Of a stretch of 11,480 nucleotides of DNA, positions 6,997-11,480 are shown piece by piece. The stretch covers positions 1 to 11,480 of the forward strand of contig CAYFJO010000348.1 in the NCBI GenBank assembly GCA_964343305.1. The letters run 5' to 3'. Position numbers and translations under genes: made by a program. The notes beneath the pieces are model-generated. The model had not been told where the DNA came from. It worked only from the letters and a program-made list of their open reading frames with translations, and did not search any database. How positions within the stretch are numbered: the stretch's first letter is position 1; each line of letters starts with the position of its first letter. This DNA comes from CAYFJO01 sp964343305 (GTDB lineage Bacteria; Planctomycetota; Planctomycetia; Pirellulales; Pirellulaceae).

Positions 6997-9159
6997 TCAA
7001 TCCCCCCCACCTTGTAGTCTCACACGCTCGATGTTTTTCAACTTCAAAACAAAGTTGCGAAAACTTGGTTGTGCCGCCAACGTCGAGTTTACGGTTTCGG
7101 TAACGTCTAACACCGGTTGCAAACTGCGCGTGCGAGCGGACGCGGCAAAAGGTGACTGTCGCAAAACCTCGGCGGCTTCGGCGGCGACCGCTGCTGCCTG
7201 AAGTGGGACCGGGAAATCATAAAACGAAGTCGCGAATTCCGACCGACTGATCCGTCGGCGAATTCTTCTTGCCTCTCCCGTTTCCGGCTCCCGCCATTCG
7301 ACTTCCGCCCAGCCCACCAAGTCTGCGGACCCGGGTCGAAGCCAAACCTCGAAAAGCGCGCCTGCCGATTCTCTTTGGTGCAGTTCGCTCTCAATCGCAA
7401 CAGGTGCCAACCCAGCGAGCGTCTTCGCTTCGTGTCCAAACAGACGGTAGGCCGTGACCACTTGCGGACGAAGTGTCACTTTCAAACGCACGTCGGTCGC
7501 CGCCAAGGCCGCCGTGCCGGTCAACGTTTCGACCAACGTCCATCGCAATCGTTCTGGATCTTTGATGGAATGAAATCTCCCGTCTGCCGCGTCCGCAAGA
7601 TTCGTCAAGACTTGATCGTTTCCCAATTCGTCATCCAGTTCAATCACCGAGAATTTGAGGCCATAACCAGCGGCTTGTTCGACAAGTTCTTCCGCCAGCA
7701 GTGCGGATTCGTTGCGCAACTCCGAGTGCCCGTCGGTGATCAATACGAGTTTTTGCGCCCGTGGTTTGTCATCCCAAGGTTGGCCCAGGGCCACCGTAAT
7801 CGCAGCCGGCAAACCCGTGCTCAGGTTCGTGCCACCATGCGCTTTCAACTTGTCCAACGCGCGGGTCAGTTCCAACGATTGGTCACGGCGAACCGCTTCG
7901 ACATGATGTACGATTTGTTCATTGAACGCGATCAATGAAATCCGGTCGTCGGTGCCAAGATGAGGAATCAATTGCTTGATCGCGCGACGAGCCATCGTCA
8001 GCCGGTCGTCCCACCGCATGCTGGCCGAAATGTCCAGTGCGATCGTCAAATGAACCGGCTTTGCCCTGGGGCGGGTCTTTGCGCCGGCTGTCACACCCAC
8101 GTGAATCAAACCGGCCGGTTGTCGTGCCAGCGCCCGTGGCCAACCCAGTTCACTCGCCAAGGGTGCACTCAATTGCCTGCCAAACTTCGAAGGTCCCCCA
8201 GAAACTTGTAGGGCGACGCGATTGGCCGGGGCGGGCGAAAGATAATCGCCAACCGCAGCGAGAAAATCCTCGACGCAAATATCCCTGGCATTCGGCAGGC
8301 GACCTTTGTCGATTTCTCGTAGCGTCAAATCGAAACTTGTCGTCTCGGTGGACAGCGGCACCTCGACGGATTGCAGCAATTCATGTTCGGCTGGAATAAC
8401 AGGAGGATGGACGTCATGCCGCAACAAGAAGAGATCGTTGAACTGCCGAATTCGCGGCGGCTTGATGCCACGAGCAGGCAGTTGCGGTGTCCGGTCTAAA
8501 TAGGGAATCTCTTCGTCGATAACTAACGGGGCACCGAGCAGCCGAAACTTGATCAACAAAAAGTCATCTTCGAAACGCGTGCCTTCCTTCATGTCGGCAA
8601 ACAATTCACTGACCGGCCCGCTGGACGGCGCGAGGTACTCCGCCAATGACGGCAGCAGATCGAGTTGCTCGTCTTTCGCAACGTTGGGTTCATGGCGCAC
8701 CACAAAGTCGAAGTCGGCCAGTTCGTCCACAAACTGAGATTCGACTTCCAGCGGTCCGTCATATGGCAAAGTGACATCAACCATCTCAACCACTTCGAGC
8801 GGACGTACAAACGAACTGATCGTCAGCAGCGACGCCAAGTACGCGCTGCCGATCAACAAAAACAGTGAGGCGGCCACAGCAACACGGGGCCAGCGCCGTC
8901 GCCGGCGCGACGCCGGAACAACGCGCAATCGCGTGAGCAACCCTGTGGGCACGCTCACGTCTCGAATTGCCTCGTCCAGCATCTCATCGTCAACCGCCGC
9001 GTGCAGACGATCCATCATGCCCGACGGTATTGCGATGTCCACCAGCGATGCATCAATCTCCGCATCATCCCACGCTGCCACCCCGCGCAGCCGATCGAGC
9101 AACCCGTCCGGCACCGGAACGTTCTTTAGTTCGCGATCGAGTTGTGAATCGTGTGACAT
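6997..9159 (-). CDS. Membrane-anchored YfbK-type VWA protein with triple-motif N-terminus, probable partner of the ECF sigma factor
   Basis: A 720-residue protein. Residues 1-80 carry three copies of a motif, roughly LDxxLxxVxVPxGLLxRLR, with aligned Pro17/45/71, Gly19/47/73, Arg23/51/77 and Leu24/52/78. An Arg-rich stretch (85-89) precedes one membrane helix (about 92-115), predicting a cytoplasmic N-terminus and a periplasmic remainder. Residues about 274-310 (SFDLTLREIDKGRLPNARDI) resemble the YfbK N-terminal VWA-associated region. The VWA domain spans about 368-545 with a complete MIDAS: DISAS 376-380, Thr444 and Asp476 (ITDG). Residues about 550-710 match the YfbK C-terminal domain (DUF3520; VVTAYRLFGHEAKTL). 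VWA domains bind metal and protein ligands. It lies 60 bases after the ECF sigma gene, so an anti-sigma or sensor role is inferred, although no zinc-finger (HxxxCxxC) motif is present. AGGAAG (9170-9175) lies 10 bases before the start, at the edge of a palindromic repeat. Confidence 0.9.
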   Translation of the reverse strand: MSHDSQLDRELKNVPVPDGLLDRLRGVAAWDDAEIDASLVDIAIPSGMMDRLHAAVDDEMLDEAIRDVSVPTGLLTRLRVVPASRRRRRWPRVAVAASLFLLIGSAYLASLLTISSFVRPLEVVEMVDVTLPYDGPLEVESQFVDELADFDFVVRHEPNVAKDEQLDLLPSLAEYLAPSSGPVSELFADMKEGTRFEDDFLLIKFRLLGAPLVIDEEIPYLDRTPQLPARGIKPPRIRQFNDLFLLRHDVHPPVIPAEHELLQSVEVPLSTETTSFDLTLREIDKGRLPNARDICVEDFLAAVGDYLSPAPANRVALQVSGGPSKFGRQLSAPLASELGWPRALARQPAGLIHVGVTAGAKTRPRAKPVHLTIALDISASMRWDDRLTMARRAIKQLIPHLGTDDRISLIAFNEQIVHHVEAVRRDQSLELTRALDKLKAHGGTNLSTGLPAAITVALGQPWDDKPRAQKLVLITDGHSELRNESALLAEELVEQAAGYGLKFSVIELDDELGNDQVLTNLADAADGRFHSIKDPERLRWTLVETLTGTAALAATDVRLKVTLRPQVVTAYRLFGHEAKTLAGLAPVAIESELHQRESAGALFEVWLRPGSADLVGWAEVEWREPETGEARRIRRRISRSEFATSFYDFPVPLQAAAVAAEAAEVLRQSPFAASARTRSLQPVLDVTETVNSTLAAQPSFRNFVLKLKNIERVRLQGGGD

Positions 9160-9174
9160 TTGTTGTTTGCTTCC

Positions 9175-9225
9175 TGTAGGACGGATTGCTAATCCGTCCG
9201 GACAGAATGGAATTCCGTCCTACAT
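9175..9225. repeat. Palindromic repeat doublet filling the sigma-VWA gap (copy 1)
   Basis: Two facing arms, 9175-9199 (TGTAGGACGGATTGCTAATC...) and 9200-9225 (ending TCCGTCCTACAT). The left arm is itself a palindrome (GGACGGATT, loop GCT, AATCCGTCC), and the outer 11 bases (9175-9185 and 9214-9224) are exact inverses. The same design recurs at 10128-10199, so this is a repeat family. It occupies nearly the whole 60-base space between the two genes. The sigma stop codon (TAG, 9222-9220) lies inside its outer end, and the VWA ribosome site begins at its other edge. As mRNA it would fold into a hairpin between the cistrons. Confidence 0.85.
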
Positions 9226-9729
9226 CTTCGCCGCCTCAACCAAATACTCGCGCAATCGCTGCCGAGCACGACTGACTCGCGAAAGCACGGTTCCCAGCGG
9301 CACGTCCAACATGTTGGCGACCTCCTGATGCGTCATCTCGGCCACGACCACCAACAACAGCGTCTCTTTCAACTGCACCGGCAGTTGGTCGAGTGCGTGT
9401 TGGACTTCGTCGCTGAATCCGTCACGAAACGGATCGTCACCTTCCACACCAGATTCAAACAAATGAAGGTCGTCGCCAACCGCCTTGGGCGGTGGGGCTT
9501 TCCGCCAACGATCGATCACGCGGCGTCGCAAAATCGACACCAACCACGCTCGGTCGCCACGGCCCGCCTCGTATCGCTGACGACTCTTCCAGGCCGAACG
9601 AAAAGTGTCCTGAAGCACGTCTTCCGCTTCGTGCGCATCACCAACCATGCGGTAAGCAATGCGGTACAAAGCCCGACCGTGTTCATCCACCAACTCGTTA
9701 AATCGCGCCTGTGTTAGCGCCAAGGCCAT
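9220..9729 (-). CDS. RNA polymerase sigma factor, ECF (sigma-70) family
   Basis: A 169-residue protein of normal ECF length. Sigma region 2 spans about 8-78 (YRIAYRMVGDAHEAEDVLQDTFRSAW, then AWLVSILRRRVIDRWRK) and binds core polymerase and the -10 element. A linker (79-105) follows. Region 4 spans about 106-165 with the helix-turn-helix EMTHQEVANMLDVPLGTVLSR, for -35 recognition. The ATG at 9729 directly abuts GAGAGG; an in-frame TTG two codons later (9723-9721) would have that site at a better 6-base distance, so the start could be either. Met169 and the stop codon fall at the edge of the palindromic repeat at 9175-9225, so the original C-terminus may have been altered by its insertion. The next gene, a membrane VWA protein, is the likely regulator. 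Target genes are not visible; autoregulation is common in the family. Confidence 0.94.
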   Translation of the reverse strand: MALALTQARFNELVDEHGRALYRIAYRMVGDAHEAEDVLQDTFRSAWKSRQRYEAGRGDRAWLVSILRRRVIDRWRKAPPPKAVGDDLHLFESGVEGDDPFRDGFSDEVQHALDQLPVQLKETLLLVVVAEMTHQEVANMLDVPLGTVLSRVSRARQRLREYLVEAAKM

Positions 9730-9788
9730 CCTCTCAACGCAATCCTCATTGCTGCGCTTACGACGGCCTGTTTGCCGCCGACCGTAGG

Positions 9789-9808
9789 TAAGTACCAGGC
9801 AGTACTTA
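9789..9808. promoter_or_regulatory. Small inverted repeat upstream of the sigma gene, operator-like
   Basis: TAAGTAC (9789-9795) and GTACTTA (9802-9808) are exact inverses around a 6-base spacer, 60 bases before the sigma start. The size and position would suit a dimeric regulator or an mRNA leader hairpin. A match of this length can occur by chance. Confidence 0.3.
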
Positions 9809-9919
9809 GTTTTCGGGCCAAGTGGCAGCGATTATTCCCAAACCAATCCAGTTTGGTCGACGCGTCGCAAGTAGTTGGGCGTTATGACGATACGCACAAA
9901 GAAGAGTGAAGAAAACAAC

Positions 9920-9947
9920 AAACGTCTAAACGTCACCATAACGTTTA
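9920..9947. promoter_or_regulatory. Cluster of AAACGT motifs upstream of the sigma gene
   Basis: AAACGTC occurs twice with 8-base spacing (9920-9926 and 9928-9934). The second copy also forms an inverted repeat: TAAACGT (9927-9933), 7-base spacer, ACGTTTA (9941-9947). Three half-sites in 28 bases about 190 bases before the sigma start could be a regulator binding site. No known operator is recognised. Confidence 0.3.
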
Positions 9948-10127
9948 ACTCGTGCTGTGACAAACATTTTGGTGGCCGAAAAAGCACTGTCATAGTCGAA
10001 CTCGCTGACGCGGCCGTTGCGGTCCGTCTGGCGGGTCCGGTTGTTAATTGATAGAAGTTGGCGATGACAACAAACCACTGGCAGAGCCAGTGGCACACAT
10101 TCCATCGTCAGTGGCGCCCCGCCGAAT

Positions 10128-10199
10128 TGTAGGACGGATTGCCAATCCGCCCGTTACTCGCAGTTCGGCTGACGGACGGATTGGCAATCCGTCCTACAT
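10128..10199. repeat. Palindromic repeat doublet (copy 2) with 22-bp perfect arms
   Basis: Arms at 10128-10149 (TGTAGGACGGATTGCCAATC...) and 10177-10198 are exact inverses, 27 bases apart. Each arm also contains its own palindrome (GGATTGGCAATCC type). Outer ends and core match copy 1 at 9175-9225. It lies about 110 bases after the DUF1501 stop codon. This is a REP/BIME-like arrangement; no transposase is nearby. Confidence 0.85.
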
Positions 10200-10250
10200 T
10201 TCTCGAAGTTTGGCATCGTTACAGGAGTGGCCTCCCAGAACGCACCGCTC

Positions 10251-10276
10251 GGCAAAAAGCTGAGGCAAAAAGCTGA
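10251..10276. repeat. Two tandem copies of a 13-bp unit
   Basis: GGCAAAAAGCTGA occurs at 10251-10263 and again, unchanged, at 10264-10276, followed by a degraded third copy (GGCAGAATGCAAGCTGA). It lies 32 bases after the DUF1501 stop in the direction of transcription. It is probably replication slippage. Confidence 0.75.
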
Positions 10277-10308
10277 GGCAGAATGCAAGCTGACGAAGTT
10301 GGAACAAA

Positions 10309-11480
10309 TCAACTGAACAATTCTTCGACGAGTTCGCCGCCTTTGACGAGTTGCGTTGGCTGCTCGGTCGAGGGGATGATGTACTCGTCCTGTGGGTCCA
10401 TTCCCAGTGCATGGCAGAAACTGACAAACAGGTCCTGCACGCCCACCGGCCGATCGACAACCTTGACGCCGTCTTTGTCGGTGGCGCCGATCACCTGGCC
10501 CGGCTTCACGCCAGCACCGGATAACGCGGCGAGCCAGCCTTCCGAGTAGTGGTCGCGTCCGCCGTTCTTCTTAAACTTCGGCGTCCGCCCGAACTCGCCC
10601 ATCCAGACCACCAGCGTATCGTCGAGCATGCCGCGGTCGGCCAGATCGGTCAGCAGCGTGGCGTATCCCGCGTCGGTTTCCCCCGCCAGAATCGGGTTCT
10701 CCGCAAAGCCGTTCTTGTGTGTGTCCCAACCTTGGTCGTTGAGTGTGCCCGAACTGAATACCTCAACAAACGTCACGCCCCGTTCGATTAATCGCCGCGC
10801 CAACAGACAACCCTGGCCAAACGGACTGGGGCCGTAGGCGTCGCGCAACTTCTCCGGTTCGCTCGACAGATCGAACACCTTCAGTCGAGGGCTGGTGACA
10901 AACCGGGCCGTGCGATCGTAGATTTCTTTCTTCTCCTTCACCGCAGCCTGGCCGCCGGCCGCAGCAAACTCTTCGTCGAATTGGCCAGCCAGTTTCAGCC
11001 GCCGAGCGAGCACCTCGTTGTTGACGGTGGGAGTCAGGTTGGGCGGTAACTTACCAGGTGTGGCGACCTTGAACGATTCGTACCCGGCGCCCAGGATGCC
11101 GGCGTTCACATCGCGCGTGGCGATTCGCGGCTTGCCAACCCGCACGAACGGCGGCAGGTCGGTCTGAGATTCGACCAGTTCGTGCATCACCACCGAGCCC
11201 CACGTTGGGTACTGAAACGCCGGGCTGGTCGGATAACCGGTCCGCACCAGGCGAATTGCCCGCATGTGGTCACGCTCACCAGAGTTCATGGAACGGATCA
11301 GGGCGACCTTGTCCAACACGGCAGCCGTCTTGGGCCAGTGTTCGCCGAATTGGACACCGGGGACCTTTGTGCTGATGGCCTTGGCCGGTCCCTGGTTCTT
11401 CGATCCGATTTTGGGGTTGAAGGTTTCGAACTGGCTCGGCCCGCCGTCCATCCAGAGCAGGATCATTGCTTTGCCGCGGC
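10309..11480 (-). CDS. DUF1501 family protein (partial, N-terminus outside window)
   Basis: The frame runs from the window edge to the TGA at 10311-10309, giving about 390 C-terminal residues of a protein usually about 430-480 long. The frame continues in register upstream of the Met at 11466 (residues RGKA precede MILLWMDGGPSQFETFNPK), so that Met is internal, not the start. Family hallmarks in order: MDGGPSQFETFNPK near the visible N-terminus, a WGSVVMHEL region, NDQGWDTH, VVWMGEFGRTPKF and GGRDHY. DUF1501 proteins belong to the alkaline phosphatase/sulfatase-like superfamily, are usually exported by a Tat signal (not visible here) and are very numerous in planctomycetes, often beside DUF1549/DUF1553 cytochrome-type genes. 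The Asp and His residues of WDTH and GRDHY are likely metal ligands. The substrate is unknown. No link to the sigma gene 579 bases downstream is evident. Confidence 0.93.
   Translation of the reverse strand, partial: RGKAMILLWMDGGPSQFETFNPKIGSKNQGPAKAISTKVPGVQFGEHWPKTAAVLDKVALIRSMNSGERDHMRAIRLVRTGYPTSPAFQYPTWGSVVMHELVESQTDLPPFVRVGKPRIATRDVNAGILGAGYESFKVATPGKLPPNLTPTVNNEVLARRLKLAGQFDEEFAAAGGQAAVKEKKEIYDRTARFVTSPRLKVFDLSSEPEKLRDAYGPSPFGQGCLLARRLIERGVTFVEVFSSGTLNDQGWDTHKNGFAENPILAGETDAGYATLLTDLADRGMLDDTLVVWMGEFGRTPKFKKNGGRDHYSEGWLAALSGAGVKPGQVIGATDKDGVKVVDRPVGVQDLFVSFCHALGMDPQDEYIIPSTEQPTQLVKGGELVEELFS

Larger units (their letters stand above)
9730..10308. other. 579-base non-coding stretch between the DUF1501 gene and the sigma gene
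   Basis: No convincing gene; the 88-codon minus-strand frame at 9832-10098 has no recognisable domain and no ribosome site. It holds two small operator-like inverted repeats (9789-9808 and 9920-9947), a 10-base palindrome CGACGCGTCG (9858-9867), the repeat doublet at 10128-10199 and a 13-bp tandem repeat at 10251-10276. It should contain the sigma gene's promoter; I could not place boxes with confidence. Confidence 0.7.

Noticed and set aside
9832..10098. Minus-strand 88-codon frame in the sigma upstream region
   Set aside because: Compositionally odd product, no domain, no clear ribosome site, and it spans likely regulatory repeats.
9175..10199. The paired palindromic doublets as ends of a composite mobile element carrying the sigma gene
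   Set aside because: The doublets are complete small elements in themselves, no transposase lies between them, and no target-site duplication was seen.

Overview
The window looks like part of a planctomycete chromosome (Pirellulales-like, by inference). The grounds are the combination of a DUF1501 protein, an ECF sigma factor followed by a membrane-anchored YfbK-type von Willebrand factor A protein, and a TPR/ExbB/multiple-ExbD cluster, along with short palindromic repeats between genes. Every gene I can support lies on the minus strand, so transcription runs from high to low coordinates.

Layout in transcription order: (1) 11480-10309, the C-terminal part of a DUF1501 protein whose start lies beyond the window. 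(2) 10308-9730, a 579-base non-coding stretch holding a palindromic repeat doublet, a short tandem repeat and two small operator-like inverted repeats. (3) 9729-6997, a two-gene unit: an ECF sigma factor, then a 720-residue protein with three repeated N-terminal motifs, one membrane segment and a complete YfbK-like VWA region. A second copy of the repeat doublet fills the gap between these genes and supplies the sigma gene's stop codon. (4) 6996-6675, a 322-base gap with a perfect 15-bp inverted repeat and a weak promoter candidate. (5) 6674-1, an envelope cluster: a 1021-residue exported TPR protein, a 356-residue exported TPR protein with a beta-rich N-terminus, a MotA/TolQ/ExbB channel protein and three ExbD/TolR proteins. 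The third ExbD runs off the left edge.

Likely cooperation: the ExbB-like and ExbD-like proteins should form an inner-membrane proton-driven motor, with the two exported TPR proteins as periplasmic partners, loosely comparable to Tol-Pal with its TPR protein CpoB. What the motor drives is not visible here. The first two exbD genes sit 12 and 28 bases after the preceding gene. The third is separated by 253 bases containing a perfect 24-bp inverted repeat and an intrinsic-terminator-like hairpin, so it may be expressed at a different level. The sigma/VWA pair looks like a signalling unit in which the VWA protein's cytoplasmic N-terminus could hold the sigma factor; this is inferred from gene order and topology. 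No RNA genes, CRISPR arrays, transposase genes or phage genes were seen.
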